A DNA stretch of 64,000 nucleotides from Planococcus maritimus (GTDB taxonomy: Bacteria; Bacillota; Bacilli; Bacillales_A; Planococcaceae): NCBI RefSeq assembly GCF_001592825.1, contig NZ_LTZG01000011.1, positions 310,001 to 374,000 on the forward strand. The letters are read 5' to 3'. The position numbers and the translations under genes were made by a program. Shown one piece after another: positions 34,269 to 43,473 of this stretch; position 1 is the first letter of the stretch, and every line of letters begins with the position of its first letter. The notes beneath the pieces were generated by a model, which had not been told where the DNA came from, ran no database searches, and saw only the letters and a list, made by a program, of their open reading frames with translations.

Positions 34269-34849
34269 CTTTTTCTACGCATCAAGACGACTGCCCCGAT
34301 CAATAGAATGATGGCGATGCCTGCAATGATCAAAGTCAGGCTAGATCCCGCGTCTTCTGAAGGGGCTTCAGGTTCCCCGCTTGACGCTTGCTCCATATCC
34401 GATGCTTCCGTTTGTTCGCTTTCTTCAGCTTCAGCTTCGGCCGCTGCTGGCTCTTCTTCTGCTGCAGCCGCTTCGTCTGCTTCTTCAGAAACCGCTTCTT
34501 CCTCACCTGCCTGCAACTCAAAAGCCAAAGATCCTTCAATCGGATGGCCATCCTCACTTAATACTTCATAATCCACCACATACGAACCATCTTCTAATTC
34601 TTCAGCGGGAGTGCCGATCAATTGATCGTCCATCACGGCCACTTCACTAAAATCCACTGCCGTGCCATCCACGCTTAAGGCCATCGTGCTGCCCTGTTCG
34701 ATGTTTGCGCTGAAATCCAGCGCAATTTGTTCAAGCGGCTCTGTAATGACCGCCCCTTCTGCCGGAGTAGATGCCTCCAAGGTTGAATGTGCTTGGGCTG
34801 CAAGCGGAAATGCGAGTAATGCACTTAATAAAATCAAGGTCTTCTTCAT
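34265..34849 (-). CDS. copC: CopC-domain copper-binding protein
   Basis: A 194-residue exported protein. The signal peptide ends AAQA, leaving an N-terminal His (HSTLEASTPAEGA), the usual first copper ligand of CopC after processing. The second His is in EDGHPIEGSLAFEL, together giving the Cu(II) site. A long Glu/Ala-rich linker (about 115-165) leads to a C-terminal transmembrane helix (LTLIIAGIAIILLIGAVVLM) and RRKR, which anchors the domain outside the cell next to CopD. It is the first gene of the two-gene operon. Confidence 0.9.
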   Translation of the reverse strand: MKKTLILLSALLAFPLAAQAHSTLEASTPAEGAVITEPLEQIALDFSANIEQGSTMALSVDGTAVDFSEVAVMDDQLIGTPAEELEDGSYVVDYEVLSEDGHPIEGSLAFELQAGEEEAVSEEADEAAAAEEEPAAAEAEAEESEQTEASDMEQASSGEPEAPSEDAGSSLTLIIAGIAIILLIGAVVLMRRKR

Positions 34850-34981
34850 AGGTATGATTCCTTCTTTCCTGTTAAATGAACTGAATTATTGCATCCACTC
34901 TTTTCAGCCTATTTCATTTGAGCGAAAGACACAAGAACGAGGCGCTTGGATTTATGAACTTTCCCCGAAGATTGGCGGGAT

Positions 34982-35012
34982 AAAAAAAAGCCCCGAATGA
35001 TTTCGGGGCTTT
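34982..35012 (-). terminator. Terminator of the symporter operon
   Basis: AAGCCCCGAA with TTCGGGGCT, followed by a long T run on the minus strand; it starts right after the symporter stop codon. Confidence 0.9.
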
Positions 35013-35016
35013 CGTT

Positions 35017-36531
35017 TTACCATCCACGAACCGTTTCCTGAGAAGGTTTTTCGCGCTTCTTCAAACTTTCGGCAAGCAGGCTCACTGTAATCATCGATGT
35101 AAAGCCGAGGATTGAACTGAAGAACATGGCTTGAAAAACGTGTTCGATAGCACCCGTGCCGGTCAGGATCATATAGCAGCCGGCTCCGCTGACGACCGAT
35201 GCGATAGCGCCCGATTTATTGGCGTGCTTCCAGAAATAGCCGAGACTGATCGGGGCGATGATGCCGCTGATGATGGCGGATGTCCCGAAACTCGTCAGCA
35301 AGGCCAACGATTCCGGGCGGCTGACCGACATATAAAGCGATATGAGGCCGATAAAGATTAGAGATACTTTTGACGCTGTTAGCACTTTGGCGTCGAGTTC
35401 CTGCGCCGTTAAGTTTTTGTTTTTATAAAGCACCGGCACAGCCAGCACTTTAAACAAATCGTTGCCGATGCTATTGGTGATGCCCAAATACAGGCTATCG
35501 GTCGTCGATAAGATCGCGGAAATCACCCCCATGACGAGGAGCGCGACGATGGCGACAGGAAATGCTTCCATGATATATGCCGGGATGGCGCTATCGGCTG
35601 ACGCGAGGCCTGGCAAGATAATGCGTGCGGCAAGCCCTGCGAACACCGAGAAAATGGACAAGGTGAACAAGGAAATACCGGCGGATAGCGTGAAGGTCCG
35701 CAAATCCTCTTCTTTCTCAACGGTCAGCACTTTATTCATCAAATGCGGCAACAAAACGAATGAAAACAATAGCCATTGGATGCTCAAGATGGCAAAGCCG
35801 CTATAGAACGGCCCGCCTGCCGATAGCGGCGCAACGAGTGCCGGATCGATTGCGCGGAGCTCTGCTTGCAAGGTGCCGAATACATTCCATCCACCGCCGA
35901 TTGTCCATAATAGCGAGATGAATAGCAATAATGAGACGACTGCCATCGTCGCTCCTTGGATGCCGTCGCTGACGATTTGCGCAAACGCTCCGCCTAGGCT
36001 GACGTAAATGATTGTGATGATGACACCAATCCCAATGCCCCATAGATAAGGAATGCCGATGACCGTTTCGAACATCGTCGCGAGTCCGACATTCTGCCCG
36101 ACGATGTAATAGATATTGAACAGCACCAATAGGGCGACGAGGACGCGCAAAGCTTTGCTATTGTAGCGGTTGCCGAGCCACTCGGGAATCGTCAAGCTGC
36201 CGCCGTTTTTCTGCCCGTAGCGCCAGAAGGTTTTCGTGAACAGCAACAGGCCAAGCCACGTGACCCCGAAGCAGCCAATCGTATACCACAAAGTTGACAG
36301 ACCGTATGTATACGCCCATCCGGGAACGCCCAGAAACAAATTGGCGCTGGCGTAAGAGGCACCGAAGCTCATGCCGACAACCGCTGGATTGACTTTGCCT
36401 TTTGCGATCGCAAAGCCTTTCATCGATCCGCTATGGGCCTTTCCTTTTTTCCCGAGCCATGTAGTCAATGCGAAATAGCCGACAAGCATCACGATTATAA
36501 ATGGCAATAGCCACGACGTTTCATCCCCCAT
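35017..36531 (-). CDS. Sodium:solute symporter (SSS family)
   Basis: A 504-residue sodium-coupled transporter with about 13 helices. Family features are the N-terminal SMKGFAIAKGKVNPAVVGMSFGASYASANLFLGVPGWAYTYG block, the YVSLGGAFAQIVSDGIQG segment, and the sodium site stretch AILSTTDSLYLGITNSIGNDLF near residue 340. The substrate is unknown. It is the last gene of a SAM-riboswitch operon with an LLM monooxygenase and a 35-residue peptide, so a sulfur-containing compound is the most likely cargo. The ATG at 36531 has AAAGGAGG upstream, within the small gene that it overlaps by 11 bases. Confidence 0.88.
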   Translation of the reverse strand: MGDETSWLLPFIIVMLVGYFALTTWLGKKGKAHSGSMKGFAIAKGKVNPAVVGMSFGASYASANLFLGVPGWAYTYGLSTLWYTIGCFGVTWLGLLLFTKTFWRYGQKNGGSLTIPEWLGNRYNSKALRVLVALLVLFNIYYIVGQNVGLATMFETVIGIPYLWGIGIGVIITIIYVSLGGAFAQIVSDGIQGATMAVVSLLLFISLLWTIGGGWNVFGTLQAELRAIDPALVAPLSAGGPFYSGFAILSIQWLLFSFVLLPHLMNKVLTVEKEEDLRTFTLSAGISLFTLSIFSVFAGLAARIILPGLASADSAIPAYIMEAFPVAIVALLVMGVISAILSTTDSLYLGITNSIGNDLFKVLAVPVLYKNKNLTAQELDAKVLTASKVSLIFIGLISLYMSVSRPESLALLTSFGTSAIISGIIAPISLGYFWKHANKSGAIASVVSGAGCYMILTGTGAIEHVFQAMFFSSILGFTSMITVSLLAESLKKREKPSQETVRGW

Positions 36532-36628
36532 GGCGCTCGCCTCCTTTCGGTTTTGGGTAAAGTTTATTCCATAAAGTCAGTCCGGCTGCCCAAAAGACGG
36601 CTACGGCGATCCAGTAAGCTGTCAGCAT
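36521..36628 (-). CDS. Small accessory subunit of the symporter (35 residues)
   Basis: A 35-codon gene that is easily missed. It has an ATG at 36626-36628 with GGGAGG seven bases upstream. It encodes one hydrophobic helix (LTAYWIAVAVFWAAGLTLWN) and a short basic tail (KPKGGERHGG), and overlaps the symporter start in another frame. Tiny single-helix proteins encoded immediately upstream of SSS or NSS transporters are known as symporter small accessory proteins. The position, size and ribosome binding site support it as a real gene. Confidence 0.78.
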   Translation of the reverse strand: MLTAYWIAVAVFWAAGLTLWNKLYPKPKGGERHGG

Positions 36629-36641
36629 ATCGATTCCTCCC

Positions 36642-38033
36642 TTAGTTTCCGGCTAGTTCGTGCAAATGCTTGAAGTTTTTGCCCGGATGATTGTCCTTCA
36701 ACTGTGCTTGGCCTTTGCCATAGATTTTCTCTCGGTACGTGCCTTCTGTGTATTCTGACTGTACGAGCCCGCGTTCCTGCAAAACCGGCACGACCAGTTC
36801 GACAAAGTCCTCGAAACTGCCAGGTGCGAGCGTATACGCTAAATTAAAGCCATCGACGCCGGTTTCGTCTCTCCAGCGCTCGACTTCATCCGCCACTTGC
36901 TCAGGCGTTCCAACCGCGACCGGCCCGCGTCCTCCGATGCCGACGAATGTCGCAAGTTCACCGATCGTCCATTTTCGATCCGGATCTGCACGCGTGAACA
37001 CTTCAACTGCTGACTGCATGGCGTTACTTTGAATATATTCGAGTGTGTCATCCGGTTCATATCCCGAGAAGTCGATGCCGGTCCAACCGCTTAAGAGCGC
37101 GAGCGCCCCTTCGTAGCTGACATGGCTTTTCAAGGTTTCGTATTTCTCTTGTGCTTCTTCTTCGGTCTTCCCGACAATCGCCGTAAAGGTCGTATAGACG
37201 AGCACATCTTCCGGGTCGCGCCCGTTCGCTTGGATGCGTTCACGCAGCGCATCGACGCCCTTTTTTACAACAGCAATCGTTGGCCCTGCCGTAAACACGG
37301 ATTCGGCGTGCTTCGAAGCGAATTCACGGCCGTGCGGCGACGCCCCTGCCTGGAACAATACTGGCGTGCGCTGTGGCGACGGTTCCGATAGATGCGCACC
37401 GGGCACTTTAAAATACTTGCCTTCGTGGCGAATGTCATGAACTTTTGACGGGTCGGTATAGACTTTCGATTGGGGATCACGAACGACCGCGCCGTCTTCC
37501 CAGCTGCCTTCCCATAATTTATAGCAAACGTCCAAATACTCGGCGGCGAATTCATAACGCTCATCATGGCTCATCTGGTCATCAAGCCCAATATTGACTG
37601 CGGCGCTTTTCAAATAGGAAGTGACGACATTCCAGCCGATGCGCCCTTTGGTCAGATGATCAAGTGTCGACATGCGCCGGGCGAACGTGTACGGATGTTC
37701 GTGGCTGACAGAAGCCGTGACCCCAAAACTCAAATGCTCTGTCACCGATGACATGAGCGGCACGACTAGTAGCGGATCGTTGACCGGCGTCTGCACCGCA
37801 TTGCGAAGTGCCGCATCGCGCGTGCCGCCGTAAACGTCATAGGTCCCGAGCACATCCGCCAAGAACACCGCGTCAAATTTCCCTTTTTCGAGCAGCTTCG
37901 CAAGCTCGATCCAGTATTCGCTATCTTTGTACGTATGCGACCGGTCGTCCTCGTGAAGCCATAACCCGGGTGACTGGTGAGCACCTGCGCACACCATCTC
38001 AAATGCGTTCAAATATATCCGTTTCTTCGTCAT
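36642..38033 (-). CDS. NtaA/SnaA/DszA-family FMN-dependent monooxygenase
   Basis: A 463-residue LLM-type monooxygenase of the two-component NtaA/DszA/SoxA group, which uses FMNH2 from a separate reductase. Typical blocks are KRIYLNAFEMVCAGAHQSPGLW, WIELAKLLEKGKFDAVFLADVLG (about 40-62), VPLMSSVTEHLSFGVTASVSHEHPYTFARRMSTLDHLTKGRIGWNVVTSY, and LFQAGASPHGREFASKHAE near 230. The SAM-I riboswitch upstream points to a sulfur compound (for example a sulfone, sulfonate or thioether) as substrate. AAAAGGAGG lies nine bases before the ATG. It is the first gene of the operon. Confidence 0.88.
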   Translation of the reverse strand: MTKKRIYLNAFEMVCAGAHQSPGLWLHEDDRSHTYKDSEYWIELAKLLEKGKFDAVFLADVLGTYDVYGGTRDAALRNAVQTPVNDPLLVVPLMSSVTEHLSFGVTASVSHEHPYTFARRMSTLDHLTKGRIGWNVVTSYLKSAAVNIGLDDQMSHDERYEFAAEYLDVCYKLWEGSWEDGAVVRDPQSKVYTDPSKVHDIRHEGKYFKVPGAHLSEPSPQRTPVLFQAGASPHGREFASKHAESVFTAGPTIAVVKKGVDALRERIQANGRDPEDVLVYTTFTAIVGKTEEEAQEKYETLKSHVSYEGALALLSGWTGIDFSGYEPDDTLEYIQSNAMQSAVEVFTRADPDRKWTIGELATFVGIGGRGPVAVGTPEQVADEVERWRDETGVDGFNLAYTLAPGSFEDFVELVVPVLQERGLVQSEYTEGTYREKIYGKGQAQLKDNHPGKNFKHLHELAGN

Positions 38034-38084
38034 CGTCTAATTCCTCCTTTTGAAATTATGATTTCCGCAGTCCCGTGTAAAAAT

Positions 38085-38258
38085 AAAAATAGCCCTCTTT
38101 TCTCGGAAAACGAGAAAAGAGGGCTATTTAAAATGCCGGGTCCGCTCTCTTATCTCCCAAGGAATCTCTCCTTGCTGGAAGTAGCACCTTCCTGATTAAA
38201 TCAGGGGTTGCTGAAGCGTCATCGGGCCAGTCCCTCGGCTTCTCTGGATAAGATTATG
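38085..38258 (-). promoter_or_regulatory. SAM-I (S-box) riboswitch controlling the monooxygenase-symporter operon
   Basis: On the minus strand the S-box core reads CTTATCCAGAGAAG, GAGGGACTGGCCCGATGA, GCTTCAGCAACC, and GGTGCTACTTCCAGCAAG. The terminator that follows is a very strong 19-base stem (AAATAGCCCTCTTTTCTCG and its complement, 38090-38132) with a T run, ending about 50 bases before the first gene. Aptamer sequence is close to that of the copy at 29.8 kb. Confidence 0.95.
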
Positions 38259-38351
38259 AAATTAATTAATCCCTATCTTAGTACTAGGAAATATAGAAGT
38301 CAACCGAATATTGTAAATTTTCCTTCTTTTTTTCTTGGACTCTGACATGAA

Positions 38352-39409
38352 CTATTCCATCCCATCAATTTCTTCTGCCGAATGAAAATGATCTGCGAAC
38401 ACGGTGCTTTCCAAATTGCGGATATCGACCGCGATCGGTTCAAGCAGCACGGAAGGCACTTCGCTTTTTCCGTTATTGATGCTGGCGGTCGGTTCGATGG
38501 CGTTTCCTTTTGCCAAATCGACAGCAAGCGCTGCTACACGCTCTGATAGTTGCTGGATTGGTTTATAGACAGTCATCGTTTGCGTGCCATCGACGATACG
38601 TTGTACGGCGGCGAGTTCTGCGTCCTGCCCTGCGACCGGGATGCCCCCGGCAAGCTCTGCCTGTGCAAGCGCCTCGATCGCGCCGCCAGCCGTCGCGTCA
38701 TTGGCCGCGATGACGGCATCAATTTGATTGCCGTTGATCTCCAAAGCCTCTAACATATGGCAAATGCTTGTTCCGGCGCCCAATCCTCTGTCCACTCATC
38801 ATAAATGATATGGACGTCGCCGCGTTCAATCGCTGGCTGCAGCACGTCAAATACGCCTTTTTTCAATAAATGCGCATTATTGTCTGTCGGAGCGCCGCCA
38901 ATATAGACGTAATTGCCTTCTGGAACCAATTTCAACATCTCTTCAGCCTGCAATTTCCCCACTTGCTCATTGTCGAAAGAGACATATAAATCGATCTCCG
39001 CATTTTTCACAAGCCGATCGTAAGCGATTACTTTGATGCCCGCCCCATGCGCTTTATGGACAATCGCTGCGGTCGCTTCCGCATTATGCGGCACAATGAC
39101 GAGTAAATCAATGCCTTCCTGGATCATCTCCTCAGCCTGCGCAATCTGCAGCGCATCATCTCCGTTCGCGGCGGCAATCTCAACTTCCAACCCCCGTGAT
39201 TCGATCGCTTGCTCGAAAAGCTCTCGGTCTTTCAGCCAACGCTCTTCTTTCAAGGTATCCATCGCAAAGCCGATTTTTAACGGCTCCTGATCTTGTACCG
39301 TCTCGTCTTCTTTGAACACGCTTTTTTCAGGGAGCTCTGCCTCTTTCTGGCAACCCGCCACAAAAACGCTGATGCTGATCAACAATGATATCCGCATGAG
39401 CAGCTTCAT
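38352..39409 (-). pseudogene. Second sugar-binding lipoprotein (ChvE/XylF type), split by a -1 frameshift
   Basis: The first frame (39409-38750, 219 codons) encodes a lipobox (VFVAGC), then a ChvE/XylF-like periplasmic-binding domain (KIGFAMDTLKEERWLKDRELFE, VIVPHNAEATAAIVHKA, IKVIAYDRL, YIGGAPTDNNAHLLKKGVFD). It stops after WAPEQAFAIC. The second frame resumes at once with MLEALEINGNQIDAVIAAND, GGIPVAGQDAELAAVQ and TMTVYKP, i.e. the C-terminal lobe. Removing the shift gives about 352 residues, close to its paralogue at 46267-47397. The stop (38750-38752) overlaps an ATG (38754-38756) of the second frame, so re-initiation is conceivable. The break could be a real mutation or an assembly/sequencing error. 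The start overlaps the yesN stop by 4 bases. Confidence 0.85.
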
Positions 39410-40938
39410 GTGCTGATTCCTTGTCTGCGCTTTGAATTCAACAGGTTCAAACGGTATTCCGTCGGGGACAGCTCAGTCATTTTCTTAAATACTTTGCTGA
39501 AGTAATTGGGCTCATGGTACCCGACTTCTAAGGCAATCGCCTTCAAGCTGATTTCCGGGTCTGCCAATAGTTTCTTGGCTTTTCCCATCCGGCATTCTGT
39601 CAGGAAGTCGATGTAATTAATGCCCAGCTTGTCTTTGAATAATTTGCTGATATAGATAGGGCTTAAATCCACTTTTCTTGCCAGCACTTCCAATGAAATG
39701 TCTTCATGGGAATGCTCGGTAATGAATTGCTTGATTTGATGGATTTTATCAAATTCCAGCCGGTTGAAATGCATATCGTAATTTTGCTTTAACACATTGA
39801 TCAAATCCAAAGTTGCCAGCATCAGTTGACGATAGTCTGTAACCGGAACCGCATAATAAGGTGCGTCTATCTCGACGCCTAACTCAGCCATGATCCGGTT
39901 GGAGAGCCAAACCCACTCAAGGGAACGCTGCTGGGTTCTGAGAACAGGTTCGCCCATCCGTTCCAATTGCCGGATCAAGCCGGTGATGATTTCCTCGACA
40001 GCATCCCAATCGCCGAGCCGGACGTAATCGGCCATTCTTTTTTCTTGTTGTTTGATAAGTGCCGGGTGGTGCGAAGGGGCCGGCTCCAAATCAGCTGAAT
40101 AGAAGCGATAACGCGAAGGAACCGCTAAATCGCTCATCGCGACTAATGATTTCTGGTAAGACTCCCGCACTTGCCCAAATGAATCGCACACTGTTCCGAT
40201 TCCGACGAAGCATCGGTCCCGTTTACCGCTTGCCGACAGGATTTTATCGGTGAGCGTGATCGCTTGGGAGCGGAACGAATGCGCAAGGTCACGAAAGACG
40301 ATGAGTGGCAATTGCCTGTCGTAGCATGGCCCTGCCCAAATATGGGGCATTCCGCTGATTTCTCGCTTGATGTCTTGGCATATTTCTTCCGCACCTTTAG
40401 GGATGGCAATCGTCATGACGAATTTTTCTTTAGCAGGCTCGGTCCCTTTCATTTCTACTAACAAATCGATATGCATGTCCTGGACCTGATCGAATAATAA
40501 TTGCGTAACGATATCCATCTCTACAATCGCCATCGCTTTTTGCAAGGAGCTTTGTTGCTGCGCTTTCTTTTTCAAATGGTTGAACAATTTCTCTGCAATG
40601 GCCACAATTTCTGCCGCTTTGCTCGGTTTCAACAAATAATCTTTCACGCCCAATTTGATCGCTTGCTTGGCGTAGTCAAAGGTATCGAATGCCGTCATCA
40701 TGACGACTTCAACTTCTGGGTCGGTCTCGCGAATCCGTTCGATCGCTTCCAAACCCGTCATGACCGGCATCATGATATCCATGAAGATAATATCTGGCTG
40801 CCAGTCGGCTGCGGTTTCTACAGCCATTTTGCCGTTTTTCGCTTGTTTGATCTCTATATCCTCGAACGAACGCTCCAAGATTGCTTTCATCCCTTCACGT
40901 TCGATTGGTTCGTCGTCCACGAGCAGGAGCTTAAACAT
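39406..40938 (-). CDS. YesN-type response regulator (CheY-AraC)
   Basis: A 510-residue regulator. The receiver domain (1-120) has VDDEP, Asp54 in IIFMDIMMPVMTGLEAI and LLKPSKAAE. A long middle region of unknown fold follows. The C-terminus is a double AraC helix-turn-helix (DISLEVLARKVDLSPIYISKLFKDK and SLKAIALEVGYHEPNYFSKVFKKM). It pairs with the LytS/YesM kinase gene, which it overlaps by 8 bases; the ATG at 40938 has GGAGG nine bases upstream. By analogy with XylFII-LytS-YesN systems it should activate the sugar ABC transporter genes. Confidence 0.93.
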   Translation of the reverse strand: MFKLLLVDDEPIEREGMKAILERSFEDIEIKQAKNGKMAVETAADWQPDIIFMDIMMPVMTGLEAIERIRETDPEVEVVMMTAFDTFDYAKQAIKLGVKDYLLKPSKAAEIVAIAEKLFNHLKKKAQQQSSLQKAMAIVEMDIVTQLLFDQVQDMHIDLLVEMKGTEPAKEKFVMTIAIPKGAEEICQDIKREISGMPHIWAGPCYDRQLPLIVFRDLAHSFRSQAITLTDKILSASGKRDRCFVGIGTVCDSFGQVRESYQKSLVAMSDLAVPSRYRFYSADLEPAPSHHPALIKQQEKRMADYVRLGDWDAVEEIITGLIRQLERMGEPVLRTQQRSLEWVWLSNRIMAELGVEIDAPYYAVPVTDYRQLMLATLDLINVLKQNYDMHFNRLEFDKIHQIKQFITEHSHEDISLEVLARKVDLSPIYISKLFKDKLGINYIDFLTECRMGKAKKLLADPEISLKAIALEVGYHEPNYFSKVFKKMTELSPTEYRLNLLNSKRRQGIST

Positions 40939-42379
40939 AACTTTCAACCTCCATTACTTTCGGCAATTTCAAAATGATTTTGGTGCCGCATTTTGGCAAA
41001 CTTTCGATTTCCACCACATTATCGCGGCCATAGAACAGCTGAAGCCGTTTGGCCACATTGGCAAATCCGATACCCGTCGCATGCCCTTCCTGTGGAGTGA
41101 TGCCGCCTTTCAGTAGCTGTTCGATTTTATCCCTGTCCATTCCTTCGCCATTATCTTCAATTTCAATACGGATATGCTGGTCTTCGTCTTTGATGCGGAA
41201 CCAGATTTCGCCGTCATCTTCTTTTGGTTCGATGCCATGAATCACAGCATTTTCGATGAGCGGCTGAAGCGTCAGGCTCGGCATCTGATAAACTAAGGCG
41301 GAGGCGTCCAGATCGATATGAAAGGTCAATCGATCGCTGAAACGGGCTTTTTGGATATCCATATACTGCCTCAGGACATGCGACTCTTCTTCAAGTGTCA
41401 CAGTATGGTCGAGGCGTTTCAGGTTATAGCGCAGCAAACCAGCTACGCTGACCAATAGATCGCTAGTGTCTTCCGCCCCGTCTAAATAAGCTTTTTTCGA
41501 CAAAGTGTTCAAGGTATTAAACAAAAAATGCGGATTGATCTGGCTTTGCAGATGGCGCATCTGGCTCTGCTGCAGCAACAACTGGCTTTCCTGCAATTCG
41601 CTTTCCACTTGTGCTTTTTGCTGGATTTCCAGGATCAGTTTATTGATGTTCACGCGCATATGATCGAAGGTTTTCGCCAAAAAGGAAATTTCGTCATTGG
41701 AATTCACGCGGATCGGCTGGTCAAAACGGCCCTTGGCCAGTTCGTTTGCCGCTTTTGTCAATTGATGGACTGGCTTCGTGATGCTCAAGGAAAATAAATA
41801 AGTGAACAATAATAATAAAACGCTTGTGAGTGATAACAATAGAATGCCCATCGTGTTTAATTCCTGTGATTGCCGGATAATGTCGCGGTAAAAACGTTCG
41901 TAGGTCCTGAGTTCGGAATTGAAAATCGATAAAGTCATCTCGGAGATATAGACAGACATGCGGTTCGCTTCCGTGAATTCGCTTGCTGCGATGTCGTTTT
42001 CCCCTTGTTCGCTGAAAGTGACGGAACGTTCCACGGTTTCCGTAAAGCTTTCGATCATATTGCTGTAATTGGTTAAGGAAAACTCATTGTCCGCATTGCG
42101 CAACTCCAAAAGCGACGCCTGAGCATCCTGCAGCCTTTGCTGGCTAGACACAAGGGTCGTGGCTGAGCGGGCTGTCGGGTTGGATAAATGATCGTTCAAA
42201 TTGGTCACGGTCTGCTGGCTCGAAGCAGTTACTTCATTCATCTGCAGATAGCGCTCCAAAATATCATTGTATTGATCCTGCATTTTCTGGTTATAAAACG
42301 TCAATGCTAGCCAAATCGCGAACATCATGACAATGACGATTCCCGCGAGCATCCAAATCTTTTTTTGGATCGTGTTCAC
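40931..42379 (-). CDS. LytS/YesM-type sensor histidine kinase
   Basis: A 482-residue kinase with transmembrane helices at about 8-30 and 175-200, an extracellular helical region between them, and a HAMP linker. The His_kinase domain has the phosphoacceptor His284 in QINPHFLFNTLN, the N box in LIENAVIHGIEP, and nucleotide-binding DNGEGMD and GIGFANVAKRL. The gene overlaps the sugar-binding-protein gene upstream by 4 bases. The arrangement suggests that the membrane-anchored binding protein presents the sugar signal to this kinase. Confidence 0.93.
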   Translation of the reverse strand: MNTIQKKIWMLAGIVIVMMFAIWLALTFYNQKMQDQYNDILERYLQMNEVTASSQQTVTNLNDHLSNPTARSATTLVSSQQRLQDAQASLLELRNADNEFSLTNYSNMIESFTETVERSVTFSEQGENDIAASEFTEANRMSVYISEMTLSIFNSELRTYERFYRDIIRQSQELNTMGILLLSLTSVLLLLFTYLFSLSITKPVHQLTKAANELAKGRFDQPIRVNSNDEISFLAKTFDHMRVNINKLILEIQQKAQVESELQESQLLLQQSQMRHLQSQINPHFLFNTLNTLSKKAYLDGAEDTSDLLVSVAGLLRYNLKRLDHTVTLEEESHVLRQYMDIQKARFSDRLTFHIDLDASALVYQMPSLTLQPLIENAVIHGIEPKEDDGEIWFRIKDEDQHIRIEIEDNGEGMDRDKIEQLLKGGITPQEGHATGIGFANVAKRLQLFYGRDNVVEIESLPKCGTKIILKLPKVMEVESYV

Positions 42380-43356
42380 GGCAATTCATCCTTTCCTTCC
42401 ACTATGCGGATATCGGTCACATATCCTGCAGAATCGAGAGGGACAACTTCATTGCGAAGCCACTTCATCATCATCTCGACGCTTTTCGCCCCCATCTCTT
42501 TCGGCGATTGTTCGATGATCGCATCCAGCTTCCCCTCTGTTAGCAGCTCAGAAGCATCCGAACCGTCATCGAACGAATACAGAAAAAATGGTTCGAGTTC
42601 GGTGCGGCTGCTGATTTCCTGCATGACTACACGGGCTTGACGGATATCGAGCAAGATGAATGCATCGACATTCGGATGCTGGTTCAGTGCGCTTTGCGCA
42701 GCAGCTGCTGCTTCCTCGTCAGATGATCCACTTTCTATATAAATGGACCGGATCTCAGGATATTGTTTGAGACTTTCCTCCATTCCGTTCAAGCGGAGGC
42801 GCTCACTATATTCGAGATTGCCATCACCCAGCAGGACGATTTCTCCTGAGTCGCCCATATCATCCAACAATTGTTCCATCAGCAATTCACCGGCAGCATA
42901 GTGGTCCGAGCCCACGTAGGTTTTGCGTAAGCTTTTCTCGACGGGCACATCATTTGCGACCGTGATGATGGGGATGCCGTACGAGGCAGCTTTGATACGT
43001 GCCAATTGCTGGAATTCATCGGTATCATTGCCTTGCACGATGACACCGTCCACTTTCGAATGAAGCGCGATTTCCACTTGCTTCAAGAAATCTTCCTGGT
43101 TTTTGCCGTAGCTTCCCCATATTTCAAAACCGACATCTTCCCGCTCTGCTTGACTGGCAGCGCCTTCTCCGACCAATTTCCAGAATGGCGTGTCCAACTC
43201 TTGAGTGATAAGAACGATTCGCTTTCGCTCTTGTTCGCTGCTGACGGCGGATGGCAGTTCCCATTCCGAATTCAGGACTTTGTTAACAGACAAGATAGTA
43301 AAAAATCCGAGCACGGCACATAACGAGCACAGCACAAAGATGACTTTTTTTCTCAC
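42376..43356 (-). CDS. Membrane-anchored sugar-binding sensor protein (XylFII-like)
   Basis: A 326-residue periplasmic-binding-protein-fold (RbsB/XylF class) protein with an N-terminal transmembrane anchor (VIFVLCSLCAVLGFFTILSV) and no lipobox. Two lobes are visible: RIVLITQELDTPFWKLVGEGAASQA, VDGVIVQGND, IPIITVANDVP, and GEIVLLGDGN, DAFILLD, FLYSFDDGSDASELLTEGKLDAIIEQSPKEMG. The gene position directly before a LytS-type kinase, and the lack of a lipid anchor, match XylFII-type sensors rather than transport proteins. The start is taken as GTG at 43356 with GGGGAG six bases upstream; ATG 12 codons earlier is possible. Confidence 0.85.
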   Translation of the reverse strand: MRKKVIFVLCSLCAVLGFFTILSVNKVLNSEWELPSAVSSEQERKRIVLITQELDTPFWKLVGEGAASQAEREDVGFEIWGSYGKNQEDFLKQVEIALHSKVDGVIVQGNDTDEFQQLARIKAASYGIPIITVANDVPVEKSLRKTYVGSDHYAAGELLMEQLLDDMGDSGEIVLLGDGNLEYSERLRLNGMEESLKQYPEIRSIYIESGSSDEEAAAAAQSALNQHPNVDAFILLDIRQARVVMQEISSRTELEPFFLYSFDDGSDASELLTEGKLDAIIEQSPKEMGAKSVEMMMKWLRNEVVPLDSAGYVTDIRIVEGKDELP

Positions 43357-43430
43357 GGTTCGCTCCCCTTTTCGCGATGAAACTGTTCTCATCTTACCAC
43401 CTGTCGGAAAATTCGCAATACGGTCTATAT

Positions 43431-43460
43431 GGAAATAAGCACCTTCCTATGAAGGTGCTT
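43431..43460 (-). terminator. Hairpin between the ABC transporter and the sensor module
   Basis: Perfect ten-base stem AAGCACCTTC with GAAGGTGCTT, 4-base loop. The T run on the minus strand is poor (TTATTT), so it may only partly terminate and allow some readthrough into the sensor genes. Confidence 0.7.
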
Positions 43461-43473
43461 GTGTGTGATGAAG

